Shown here: positions 14,952 through 22,674 of the stretch, piece after piece
How positions within the stretch are numbered: the first letter of the stretch is position 1
Layout of the letters: each line of letters opens with the position of its first letter
NCBI GenBank assembly: GCA_017859955.1
Contig: JAFNAB010000016.1
Span: 1-40,886, forward strand
Source: Holophagaceae bacterium
Lineage (GTDB): Bacteria; Acidobacteriota; Holophagae; Holophagales; Holophagaceae
DNA length: 40,886 bases
Reading direction: 5' to 3'
The notes under the pieces: generated by a model
What the model was told of the DNA's origin: nothing
What the model saw: only the letters and a program-made list of their open reading frames with translations
The model's database searches: none
Position numbers and translations under genes: made by a program

Positions 14952-16244
14952 ATGTCAGAACACGTATACCCGGGTTACCGGTGGTTTGTTCTTTTCGTCC
15001 TGGTCTTTGCCACCGTAGCCCAGGGTGTGGTCCTCATCTGGCCTGCCCCCCTGCTTGAGCACATCGCCCAGCACTACGCGGTTGATCTCGGAGCCGCCAC
15101 CGGCGCCCTCATGGTGGCCTTCACCATCTTCGTCACCGTGGGTGCCATCGTCGGCGGAATCTGCTGCGACAAGTTCGGCTGGGTCCCCACCCTGATCGTC
15201 AGCGTCGCCCTCCTGGCGGTGTCCACCATCCTGGTGCCCCTCTTCGGCAACGGATTCGGCACCCTGGTGCTGGCCCGCATCCTGGAAGGTGCCGGCGCCG
15301 GTCCCATCATGGCTTCCGTCGGCGCCGTCAGCGTGCAGTGGTTCCCCCACCACGAGCGGGCCATCGTCACCGGCGTTCAGGGCATGGGTGTCTCCCTGGG
15401 CATCGCCCTGGGCTTCGCCTTCGTCCCCATGGCCTTCGTCAAGACCGGGTCCTTCCTGGCTGCTGCCTCCTGGATGTCCATCTTCCCCATCGTCGGCGTC
15501 ATCTTCCTGGTGATCGTTGCCCTGGGCAAGAAGCCCCCGGTCCTCACGGCCGTCGAAGCTGCAGAAGAAGGCGACCCCATCAACACGGACCAGGACTTCA
15601 AGATCGCCACCAAGCTTCCGGTCTTCTATGTCGGCATCCTCTGTGTCTTCTTCCTGAGCTGGGTCATGCAGGCCTTCAATGACCTGACTCCTGTCTACCT
15701 GGCCGCCAAGGCCCCCCTGGGCGCCGGCCACGGTGTTGAGATCGCCGGCAAGTTCATGGCTCTGGTGCAGGTCTCCTTCATGATCGGATCCGTCGCCAGC
15801 GGCTTCCTGCTGGAGAAGGTCTTCCGCGAGAGCAACAAGACCGTGATCGCCATCGGCTTCCTGGGTGCCGCCATCTTCGCCCTGTCGGTCCGCGCTCCCT
15901 TTGTCTACGGCAACCTGAAGGTGCTCCCCGTCTTCCTGTTCCTGGCGGGCTTCTTCCAGGGATGGATTGTTCCCACCACCCTGGCCTTCATCGCCATGAA
16001 CTTCCCCAGCCACATCGTGGGCAAGCTGACCGGAATCTGGATGGGCGTCGGCATCTTTGGCGGCACCGCCGGTGTGGTCGTGGGGGCCGGCCTGCTCCAC
16101 AAGACCGGCCTCTACCACGCCTCCATCGTGGTGGTCGGCATCGTCGCCGCGGTGGGCTTCCTCTGCGCCCTGTTCCTCAACCCCCCTACGGTGTTCAAGA
16201 ACGCGGTGAAGGGCAAGCGCGGCTTGGCCCTCGGCGGCCACTAG
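14952..16244 (+). CDS. MFS transporter, first of a tandem pair
   Basis: A protein of 430 residues with 12 predicted membrane helices and RBS aaggag. MFS signatures are present: the loop 2-3 region GGICCDKFGWVPTL, and LARILEGAGAGPIMASVGAVSVQWFPHHERAIVTGVQGMGVSLG in helices 4-5, which is the arrangement seen in nitrate/cyanate-type (CynX, NarK) and oxalate/formate-type carriers. The next gene encodes a close paralogue. The gene is single, with its own terminator 25 bases past the stop, so each copy seems separately controlled. The substrate is not known. Proximity to the PhlG-like operon suggests an aromatic or organic acid, but nothing in the protein proves it. Confidence 0.85.
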   Translation: MSEHVYPGYRWFVLFVLVFATVAQGVVLIWPAPLLEHIAQHYAVDLGAATGALMVAFTIFVTVGAIVGGICCDKFGWVPTLIVSVALLAVSTILVPLFGNGFGTLVLARILEGAGAGPIMASVGAVSVQWFPHHERAIVTGVQGMGVSLGIALGFAFVPMAFVKTGSFLAAASWMSIFPIVGVIFLVIVALGKKPPVLTAVEAAEEGDPINTDQDFKIATKLPVFYVGILCVFFLSWVMQAFNDLTPVYLAAKAPLGAGHGVEIAGKFMALVQVSFMIGSVASGFLLEKVFRESNKTVIAIGFLGAAIFALSVRAPFVYGNLKVLPVFLFLAGFFQGWIVPTTLAFIAMNFPSHIVGKLTGIWMGVGIFGGTAGVVVGAGLLHKTGLYHASIVVVGIVAAVGFLCALFLNPPTVFKNAVKGKRGLALGGH

Positions 16245-16268
16245 ACCACAATTTAACTTTTCATACAG

Positions 16269-16296
16269 GCCCCCGGTTCTCCCGGGGGCTTTTTTT
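16269..16296 (+). terminator. Intrinsic terminator after the first MFS gene
   Basis: The stem gcccccgg/ccgggggc with a five-base loop is followed by seven T residues. It lies 25 bases past the stop codon and separates the two carrier genes into different transcripts. Confidence 0.92.
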
Positions 16297-16310
16297 ATGC
16301 ACATAAAACC

Positions 16311-16366
16311 GGCAATTATTGCCATCGCCCAGGAGGATACCTTCCATCCCAAATTGCGATTATCGC
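16311..16366. promoter_or_regulatory. Two matching palindromes upstream of the second MFS gene
   Basis: GGCAATTATTGCC (16311-16323) and GCGATTATCGC (16356-16366) both fit GC(A/G)AT-T-AT(T/C)GC. Their centres are 44 bases apart, close to four helical turns, in the control region between the terminator and the second carrier gene. Such a pair suits a dimeric repressor bound at two sites. Confidence 0.45.
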
Positions 16367-16464
16367 GAGGGGTCACCCTGACTCTACCCTAAGGCAAGCT
16401 CCCATATGCATCCAGGAACGGCCAGACAAACGCATGGCCCATGGTTCCGGTCTGCCCATAACCC

Positions 16465-16479
16465 CCTTAATTTTTAAGG
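16465..16479 (+). promoter_or_regulatory. Hairpin covering the ribosome binding site of the second MFS gene
   Basis: CCTTAA-TTT-TTAAGG forms a six-pair stem whose right arm contains the only Shine-Dalgarno match (aagga) before the ATG at 16491. It could dampen translation, though the stem is weak (mostly A-T). Confidence 0.35.
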
Positions 16480-16490
16480 AATAATAAATT

Positions 16491-17774
16491 ATGTCAAACC
16501 AGAACTATCCGGCGTACCGCTGGTTCATTCTCTTCGTACTCCTGTTCGCGACCATCGCCCAGGGTGTTGTGCTGATCTGGCCCGCCCCCCTGCTCGAGCA
16601 CATCGCCAGACACTACAGCGTCGACCTGGGGGCCGCGACCGGCGCCCTCATGGTCGCCTTCACGATCTTCGTGACCATCGGCGCCATCGTTGGGGGCATC
16701 TGCTGCGACAAGTTCGGCTGGGTCCCCACCCTGCTGGTGGCCGTGACCATCCTGGCCCTTTCCACCATCGCCGTGCCGATGTTGGGCGGCGGCTTCGGCA
16801 CCCTGATCCTGGCCCGCATCCTGGAGGGCCTCGGAGCAGGACCCATCATGGCCGCCGTAGGCGCCGTATCCGTCCAGTGGTTCCCCCACCACCAGCGGGC
16901 CACTGTGGCAGGCGTTCAGGGAATCGGCGTCTCCCTTGGTGTGGCCCTCGGTTTCGCCTTCGTGCCCATGGCTTTTGTCAAAACCGGCTCCTTCCTGGCC
17001 GCGGCCTCCTGGATGTCCCTCTTCCCCATCGTCGCCCTAGTACTGATGGTCGCCGTGGCCATGGGCCCCAAACCTCCGGTCTTCGCGGCCGAAGAGACCG
17101 GCGAGCCCGTCAACGCGGATGGCGACTTCAAGCTGGCCGCCAAGCTGCCAGTCTTCTATATCGGCATCCTCTGCATCTTCTTCGTCAGCTGGATCATGCA
17201 GGCCTTCAATGACCTGACCCCCGTCTACCTTTCCGCGGCGGCCCCCCTCGGTGCTGGCCACGGTGTGCTGCTGGCGGGCAAGTTCATGGGCCTGGTGCAG
17301 CTTTCCCTGATGATCGGCTCTCTCTTGAGCGGGGTCATCCTGGAAAAGCTCTTCCGGGAGAACACCAAGGCCGCCGTCGGCACCGCCTTTGTCCTTTTCG
17401 CCCTCTTCGCCTACCTGGTCAAGTTCCCCGCCATCGCGGGCAACCTGAGGATCCTCCCGGTGGTGCTCTTCCTGGTGGGCTTCTTCGAGGGCTGGATCAT
17501 CCCCAACTGCCTGGCCTTCATCTCGATGAACTTCCCGGCCCACATTGTGGGCAAGATGACCGGCATCTGGATGGGCCTGGGCATCTTCGGCGGAACAGCC
17601 GGTGTCATCGTCGGTTCGACCCTGTTGCACAAGACGGGGATGTATTATGCCTCCATCATCGCAGTCGCCATCGTCGCCCTCTGCGGTTTCCTGGTCTCCC
17701 TGTTCCTCACCCCTCCCCAGGAGTTCAAGAACTCCGAAAAGGCGGCCCGCAGCCTGGCTTTGGGTGGGCACTGA
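16491..17774 (+). CDS. MFS transporter, second of a tandem pair
   Basis: A protein of 427 residues, very similar to the preceding carrier along its whole length (QGVVLIWPAPLLEHIA, VDLGAATGALMVAFTIFVT, GGICCDKFGWVPTL, FPHH-RA-V-GVQG-GVSLG, WIMQAFNDLTPVYL, IVGKMTGIWMG). The pair clearly arose by tandem duplication. Differences concentrate in the central cytoplasmic loop (about 190-210) and helices 8-9. The control regions differ: this copy has two palindromes and a hairpin over its ribosome binding site, which the first lacks. Divided regulation or slightly different substrates would explain why both are kept. Substrate unknown. Confidence 0.85.
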   Translation: MSNQNYPAYRWFILFVLLFATIAQGVVLIWPAPLLEHIARHYSVDLGAATGALMVAFTIFVTIGAIVGGICCDKFGWVPTLLVAVTILALSTIAVPMLGGGFGTLILARILEGLGAGPIMAAVGAVSVQWFPHHQRATVAGVQGIGVSLGVALGFAFVPMAFVKTGSFLAAASWMSLFPIVALVLMVAVAMGPKPPVFAAEETGEPVNADGDFKLAAKLPVFYIGILCIFFVSWIMQAFNDLTPVYLSAAAPLGAGHGVLLAGKFMGLVQLSLMIGSLLSGVILEKLFRENTKAAVGTAFVLFALFAYLVKFPAIAGNLRILPVVLFLVGFFEGWIIPNCLAFISMNFPAHIVGKMTGIWMGLGIFGGTAGVIVGSTLLHKTGMYYASIIAVAIVALCGFLVSLFLTPPQEFKNSEKAARSLALGGH

Positions 17775-17793
17775 TATCAACGTAACGTCACCA

Positions 17794-17819
17794 GGAAAGC
17801 CCCCGAATGGGGGCTTTCC
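17794..17819 (+). terminator. Intrinsic terminator after the second MFS gene
   Basis: The stem ggaaagccccc/gggggctttcc with a gaat loop lies about 20 bases past the stop codon. The T-run is short, so termination may be partial. Confidence 0.75.
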
Positions 17820-17981
17820 CTTGTCCGGACAGCCATCCTTTCCTGGTGAGCCCCCCTTCAAGCGTCCTGCCGTACGGAGGCCCCTCTGCACCGAACTGCC
17901 ATCGAGGCGTAATGCCCCCGGAATGCGCCTCAATCCTTGGCTCCAAGACCCAGGACGGCTAGTCTCGTAGGGGAGGATTCC

Positions 17982-18986
17982 ATGTCCCAGTCACAATTCA
18001 CGGCAGCGGATCTGGCCCAGCGGTTGGGGGGGGCCCTGCGGCACTGCGCCCCGGATCGCGTCTTCACCTGCGTCAAGCCCCTGGACGAGGCGGACGAGAA
18101 CGCCATCAGCTTCCTGGCCAACCCCAAGTATTCCCAGAAGGCCCTCAATAGCCGGGCCGGGTTGATCCTGGCAGATCCCAAGGCTCAGCTGGGGGATCGC
18201 CCTCAGATGATCATGGAGAACCCCTACTGGGGCTTCGCCCAGGCCGTGGGCATCTTCCACCCGGAGACGGAGCCCGCGTGGTCCGAGGCCCCCATCCATC
18301 CCAGTGCCATCGTGGGCCATGGGTGCCGGATCGCCCCCGGGGTGACCATCGGTGCCCGGACCACCATCGGGCAGAACTGTACCCTCCACCCCGGCGTCCA
18401 CATCGGGGATGACTGCCAGATCGGAGATGATTGCGAGCTCTTTTCAGGGGTGGTGCTATACCGCCGCACCCGCCTGGGCAATCGCGTCAGGATCCATTCC
18501 AACTCTGTCCTGGGATCGGATGGCTATGGCTACGTCCTGGTGAACGGCAAGCATGAGAAGGTCCCCCAGGCCGGATATGTGGCGCTCGAGGACGACGTGG
18601 AAGTGGGAGCCTGCGTCACCATCGATCGCGGTGTCCTCGGAGCCACCCTGGTACAGCAGGGGACCAAGATCGACAATCTCTGCCAGGTGGCCCACAACGT
18701 CCAGATCGGCAAGCACTGCCTCATCATCTCCCAGACCGGCATCAGCGGCAGCTCCTCTCTGGGGGACTACGTCACCCTGGCGGGCAAGGTCGGAATCATT
18801 GGGCACCTGCATGTGGGATCCAGGAGCATCGTGGCTGGCAACACCATGGTGGGCAAGGACCTCCCCGAAGGTTCCTTCGTGGCTGGCTACATGGCCCGGC
18901 CCCATCGGCAATGGCTGGAGTGCCAGGCGGCCCTCAACCGTCTCCCGGCAATCCTGAAGCGGCTGAGCCGCAAGGAATCCCTGTAG
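17982..18986 (+). CDS. lpxD: UDP-3-O-acylglucosamine N-acyltransferase LpxD
   Basis: A protein of 334 residues from the ATG at 17982 (RBS ggggagg). The N-terminal domain (about 1-100, with AISFLANPKY) is the uridine-binding part. The rest is a left-handed beta helix of hexapeptide repeats (HPSAIVGHGCRIAPGVTIGA, IGQNCTLHPGVHIGDDCQIG, and so on) with the catalytic His in QVAHNVQIG. It adds the N-linked hydroxyacyl chain of lipid A from acyl-ACP, in the cytoplasm. It shows that the host makes lipid A. It lies 46 bases before motA and may share a transcript with the stator genes, an arrangement not expected from function. Confidence 0.96.
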   Translation: MSQSQFTAADLAQRLGGALRHCAPDRVFTCVKPLDEADENAISFLANPKYSQKALNSRAGLILADPKAQLGDRPQMIMENPYWGFAQAVGIFHPETEPAWSEAPIHPSAIVGHGCRIAPGVTIGARTTIGQNCTLHPGVHIGDDCQIGDDCELFSGVVLYRRTRLGNRVRIHSNSVLGSDGYGYVLVNGKHEKVPQAGYVALEDDVEVGACVTIDRGVLGATLVQQGTKIDNLCQVAHNVQIGKHCLIISQTGISGSSSLGDYVTLAGKVGIIGHLHVGSRSIVAGNTMVGKDLPEGSFVAGYMARPHRQWLECQAALNRLPAILKRLSRKESL

Positions 18987-19031
18987 TCAAGGCTTTGGCC
19001 TTCTGGCCGAATAGAAGGAGAGGGATCAGGC

Positions 19032-19898
19032 ATGTTTTTGATTATCGGCTACGTATTGGCCCTGGGCGCCGTGATGGTCGGCTTCCTCTGGGAAGGCGGC
19101 AAGATCGCCACCCTTCTCCACCCCCTGCTTCCGGAAGGCACCATCATCATTGGCGCTGCGGTGGGAGGCTTCCTGGCCTCCAATCCCATGTCCATCATCA
19201 AGGCCGTGGCCGCCAACATCATGTCGCCCCTGAAGGGCAGCCGGTACACAAAAGCGGTGTACATGGAATCGCTCATGATGCAGTACGAGGTCTACGTCAA
19301 CATCAAGAAGGGTGGCCTGCTGGCCCTGGAGCAGGATGTCAATGATCCCCACAGCTCCAATATCTTCAAAAAATACGAAACCATGCTCCACGACCACCAT
19401 GCCCTCGACTTCTTCTGCGATTCCATGAAGCTACTCATCAACGGCAGCGCCAAGATCGACGAGATCGACCAGGTGATGGACCGGGATCTGGATGTACACC
19501 ACGCCGAAAGCGCAGCCCCCGCCGCAGCAGTCAACAACCTGGCGGACTCCATGCCGGCCTTCGGTATCGTGGCCTGCGTGATCGGCGTGATTATCACCAT
19601 GGGCTTTCTGGATCAGCCCCCCAACGTCATCGGCGCCAAGGTCGGCGCTGCCCTGGTGGGCACCATGCTCGGCATCTTCGTGGGCTACGCCATCGTGGGC
19701 CCTCTGGCCAAGAACATGGATCAGGTGGCTGGAATCGAGAGCCACTTCTTCACCGCCCTGAGAGCTGGCCTGGTGGCCTTCGGCAATGGCGCTGCTCCGG
19801 TTACGGCCGTTGAGTTCGCCCGCCGCGCCATCCCCTCCTCCGAGCGCCCTGGAGCCCAGGAACTGGAGGAAGTTGTCCGCCAGATCAAGCCGAGGTAG
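19032..19898 (+). CDS. motA: Flagellar motor stator protein MotA
   Basis: A protein of 288 residues with RBS aaggag. Four membrane helices are arranged as in MotA: two at the N-terminus, a large cytoplasmic loop, and two near residues 175-230. The loop carries the charged segment that meets the rotor. The conserved proline is seen in DSMPAFGIVACVIGVI, with the second in GPLAKN. With MotB it forms the ion channel that drives flagellar rotation. The stop is 6 bases from the motB start, so translation is tightly linked. The name is certain; proton versus sodium coupling cannot be told by eye. Confidence 0.96.
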   Translation: MFLIIGYVLALGAVMVGFLWEGGKIATLLHPLLPEGTIIIGAAVGGFLASNPMSIIKAVAANIMSPLKGSRYTKAVYMESLMMQYEVYVNIKKGGLLALEQDVNDPHSSNIFKKYETMLHDHHALDFFCDSMKLLINGSAKIDEIDQVMDRDLDVHHAESAAPAAAVNNLADSMPAFGIVACVIGVIITMGFLDQPPNVIGAKVGAALVGTMLGIFVGYAIVGPLAKNMDQVAGIESHFFTALRAGLVAFGNGAAPVTAVEFARRAIPSSERPGAQELEEVVRQIKPR

Positions 19899-19904
19899 GG
19901 CAAA

Positions 19905-20789
19905 ATGGCGGACCCCCAACCTGAAGTCAAAATCAAATTCATCAAGAAGAAGGGCGGCCACGCCGCAGCCCATGGCGGCGCCTGGAAGATCGCCTACGCC
20001 GATCTCGTGACCGCCATGATGGCCTTCTTCCTGCTGATGTGGCTCCTCAGTTCCGCCAACGCCAACACCAAGGCCGGCATCGCGGGCATGTTCCAGGACC
20101 CCAACTTCTTCAATACCGAAGCTGGCAAGGCCATCCTGGATGCCCATGGCAAAGGCATCCTCCCGGGAGGTCGGGGCATGAAGGAAGGGCCCGACGGGGA
20201 GGGCGGCGAAGCTAGCAAACCCGCAGGCTTCGATTCGGTGGAAGCCGAACAGAAGGCCATGGAGGGAACGGCCAAGGCCATCGAGGCAGCCTTTTCGAAT
20301 GACAAGCTGCTCCAGTCATTCAAAGACCAGATTTCCATGGATTTCACAGACGAAGGCCTGCGCATCCAGGTCCAGGACAAGGCCGCCTCGGTGCTCTTCG
20401 ATTCCGGCTCGGCCAACGTCAAGCCCTACACCATGACCATCCTCAAAGAGATCGCCGCGGAGTTGGGCAAGCTGCCCAACCACATCGCCATCGGAGGCCA
20501 CACGGACAGCGCCCAGTACACCTCCAAGGCCTTCACCAACTGGGAGCTGAGCGGAGAGCGCGCCTGCGCGGCCCGCCGCATCCTGGAATCCTCGGGGCTC
20601 AGGTCCGGCCAGGTCCGCAAGGTGACGGGCTACGCTGACACGATCCCCCTGGAAGGAAAGGACCCCAAGGACGGCCAGAACCGGCGCATCTCCATCGTTG
20701 TGCTTTCCTCCGCCACCGCCGAAGCTGAAAGTGCCCGTCAAAAGTCCAAGGGACGCTTCGGGAAGAAAGAGGAGAAGGCTGGGGAGTAG
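19905..20789 (+). CDS. motB: Flagellar motor protein MotB
   Basis: A protein of 294 residues. A short basic N-terminus (KIKFIKKKGGHAAAHGG) is followed by one membrane helix with the ion-binding Asp in AYADLVTAMMAFFLLMWLL. Then come a linker/plug of about 100 residues rich in Gly and Glu, and an OmpA-type peptidoglycan-binding domain (about 155-275: IAIGGHTDSAQY, NWELSGERACAARRIL, GYADTIP, NRRISIVVL). It anchors the stator to the cell wall. The gene ends 6 bases before the first arm of a long inverted-repeat element. Confidence 0.96.
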   Translation: MADPQPEVKIKFIKKKGGHAAAHGGAWKIAYADLVTAMMAFFLLMWLLSSANANTKAGIAGMFQDPNFFNTEAGKAILDAHGKGILPGGRGMKEGPDGEGGEASKPAGFDSVEAEQKAMEGTAKAIEAAFSNDKLLQSFKDQISMDFTDEGLRIQVQDKAASVLFDSGSANVKPYTMTILKEIAAELGKLPNHIAIGGHTDSAQYTSKAFTNWELSGERACAARRILESSGLRSGQVRKVTGYADTIPLEGKDPKDGQNRRISIVVLSSATAEAESARQKSKGRFGKKEEKAGE

Positions 20790-20795
20790 GGAGAC

Positions 20796-21319
20796 TCACG
20801 CGGAGACGCGGAGAGCGCGGAGTGAAAGCAGATCGAAGGAAGTGGACCAAAGGCTGGATACTCTGGCCACCCCTCCCGGAACTTGGCCTGATAAGCATTC
20901 GCAAACAAAAGCAGAACTTCCACCACGAAGGCACGAAGGGCACCAAGTTCCACGAAGAAAAGCGTGATGTGCTGACCAGGATACTCGGGCCTGGTTCCAG
21001 GAGGAGCAGGCGGCGGTGGCGCGCGGGCGTGCCTTAGCCGCCTGCCCCTCCCGGAACGCGGCGGCTTTGCCGCGCGCCCCCGCACAGCGGGGCGGCCAGA
21101 GTGTCCAGCCCAGCGGAGTGCCATCACACCGGCCCAGCTTGCACACTCGCCCTGGGCAAAGCCAGGGGCCGCTGGTGAGCCCTTGGTGACTCCTTAGTGC
21201 CTTCTGTCTTGGTGGTGGAAGTCGTTTTTGCGCTTTAGGTCATTGATTGCGAATGGGTATGAGTGTCCTGGTGGACCGCAGCATCCTCCTCCCTCCGCGC
21301 TCTCCGCGCCTCCGCGTGA
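20796..21319. repeat. 524-bp nested inverted-repeat element between motB and fabD
   Basis: The outer arms at 20796-20822 and 21293-21319 are inverted copies of 27 bases with one mismatch (core cgcggag-n-cgcggagagcg). Inside are further inverted pairs in nested order: cattcgcaa 20896-20904 with 21247-21255, and acttccaccac 20916-20926 with 21212-21222. The whole gap between the two genes is taken up by it. No transposase or convincing reading frame is inside. It looks like a non-autonomous MITE-like or compound REP element. Related pieces occur at 6141-6330, 29607-29699 and 30836-30903. Confidence 0.8.
21057..21263 (+). repeat. Dispersed intergenic repeat, copy B
   Basis: This is the right half of the 524-bp element, and it aligns with 6141-6330 in the same orientation over nearly its whole length, with a few short insertions. 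It begins with a GC-rich hairpin-like part (cggcggctttgccg) and ends at ttgcgaatg. The two copies differ at many positions, so they are not a recent duplication. Confidence 0.75.
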
Positions 21320-21329
21320 CCTATCTTTC

Positions 21330-22268
21330 CTACTCCAGGCCCGCGAGATCCTCAGGCCCGCCAATGGAGCAGGCCTTGACCTCTATGCCCTTCTCCTTGG
21401 CCTGCTTCTTTACGAGGCCGGTGAGAACCTTGCCGGGACCGAGTTCCAGGAAGGTGGTCACACCCTGCGCCAGAAGGAGATCCAGGGTCGCCTCCCATCG
21501 CACGGCGCCGGGGATCTGGCGCACCAGACCCTGCCGAAGCAGTTCGGGATCCGTGATGGCCTGAGCATCCACATTGTTCACCAGGGGGCAGCAGGGCGCC
21601 TTGAAGGCGAGGGCCTGCAGGACGGGCGTCATGGCGAGCTGGGCGGGCTCCATGAGGGGACTGTGGAAGGGGGCGCTCACCGGGAGCTTGACCATCTTGC
21701 GCCCCCCCCTGCCCTTCAGCAGCTCCATGGCGGCCTCCACCGCCCCAGCATGACCCGCAATGACAATCTGCCCGGGGCCGTTGTAGTTGGCCGGTACCAC
21801 CACCTCACCGGTCTGGGTCTGGGCCTCCAGACAGCAGGACTCCACGTCGGAAGCGGCCATCCCCAGAATGGCGGCCATGGCTCCCAAGCCGACGGGGACG
21901 GCCACCTGCATGGCCCGTCCGCGCTGCCGAACGGTCCTCACGGCATCAGCGAAAGACAGGGCACCGCAGCCCACCAGGGCGCTGTACTCGCCCAGGCTAT
22001 GGCCCGCCACGAAGTCGGGCTTGGGGAGACGATCCCCGTAGGCCCGGACCACCATGGCGCTGTGGGTGAGGATGGCCGGCTGGGTGTGCTCCGTGAGCTT
22101 GAGGGTGTCCTCGGGCCCTTCGGCCATCAACTGGCTGAGGGAGAAGCCCAGGGCCTCATCCGCCTCGTGGAGTATGGCCCGGGCGGCAGCCTCGGCCTCG
22201 GCCAGGGCGAGGCCCATACCTACGGTCTGGGAGCCCTGCCCAGGGAACAGCCATGCGGTTGTGCTCAT
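21330..22268 (-). CDS. fabD: Malonyl-CoA:ACP transacylase FabD
   Basis: A protein of 312 residues from the ATG at 22268 (gaggtg just upstream); an upstream TTG in frame is less likely. It has FPGQGSQTVGMG at the N-terminus, the nucleophile elbow GHSLGEYSALV, the RGRAMQ motif with the substrate-binding Arg, and NYNGPGQIVIAG and PVSAPFHSPLM with the catalytic His. It moves malonyl groups from CoA to acyl carrier protein for fatty acid synthesis. The usual fab partners are not in the window. It diverges from the hydrogenase genes, and the 164-base gap between them holds both promoters. Confidence 0.95.
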   Translation of the reverse strand: MSTTAWLFPGQGSQTVGMGLALAEAEAAARAILHEADEALGFSLSQLMAEGPEDTLKLTEHTQPAILTHSAMVVRAYGDRLPKPDFVAGHSLGEYSALVGCGALSFADAVRTVRQRGRAMQVAVPVGLGAMAAILGMAASDVESCCLEAQTQTGEVVVPANYNGPGQIVIAGHAGAVEAAMELLKGRGGRKMVKLPVSAPFHSPLMEPAQLAMTPVLQALAFKAPCCPLVNNVDAQAITDPELLRQGLVRQIPGAVRWEATLDLLLAQGVTTFLELGPGKVLTGLVKKQAKEKGIEVKACSIGGPEDLAGLE

Positions 22269-22432
22269 GCTCACCTCGTTCAAATGCCATGCTGGTGTGG
22301 CTCGGGTAGTTTACTGCATTCCCGAACCACTCCAGAATGGGTGGAGACCCACCGACCGAAGACGCAAGAAGCCAGGAGTCCTCCCTGGTGGCTTTGGTTC
22401 CAAGGTGTCCGACCTGTTCGCAAGGAGTTCTC

Positions 22433-22672
22433 ATGATCCAGATCAAGGTGTGCTGTGGGCTGAACTGCGCAGCCCACGGAGGACAGGAACTGCTGGCCCT
22501 GCTCGAGGAGAGCGGGGATCTAACAGGCCGCGTAGAGGTTGCGCCGGTGCCCTGCCTTCACTGCTGCCAGGAAGGCGAGCAGTCCCCTGTGGTCCAGATC
22601 GGCGATGAGATCCATACACGAGTGAGTTCGGAGCAACTGCAGGAGACCCTGGAGCAATTGATGAAGGGATAG
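22433..22672 (+). CDS. Small thioredoxin-like [2Fe-2S] ferredoxin (NuoE/HydC-like)
   Basis: A protein of 79 residues with RBS aaggag. Four cysteines have the spacing of the thioredoxin-fold [2Fe-2S] ferredoxins: C7-x4-C12 (VCCGLNC) and C41-x3-C45 (PCLHCC), with VVQIGDEIHTRVSSEQLQETL as the closing strands and helix. Such domains occur in NuoE and as HydC subunits or small partners of [FeFe] hydrogenases. It ends 2 bases before the hydrogenase gene, so the two are surely made together. It probably shuttles electrons to the hydrogenase-like protein. A fifth Cys (C8) and sixth (C44) lie beside the ligands. Confidence 0.82.
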   Translation: MIQIKVCCGLNCAAHGGQELLALLEESGDLTGRVEVAPVPCLHCCQEGEQSPVVQIGDEIHTRVSSEQLQETLEQLMKG

Positions 22673-22674
22673 GG

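Noticed and set aside
14955-16376. A 473-codon minus-strand frame opposite the first MFS gene
   Set aside because: Its composition (runs of Gly, Asp, His, Glu) is the mirror of hydrophobic codons of the carrier. No start signal or known domain.
20823-21292. Short open frames inside the 524-bp repeat element as a transposase or small protein
   Set aside because: They are composed of repeat arms and low-complexity Arg/Pro/Ser stretches, with no ribosome binding site or domain.
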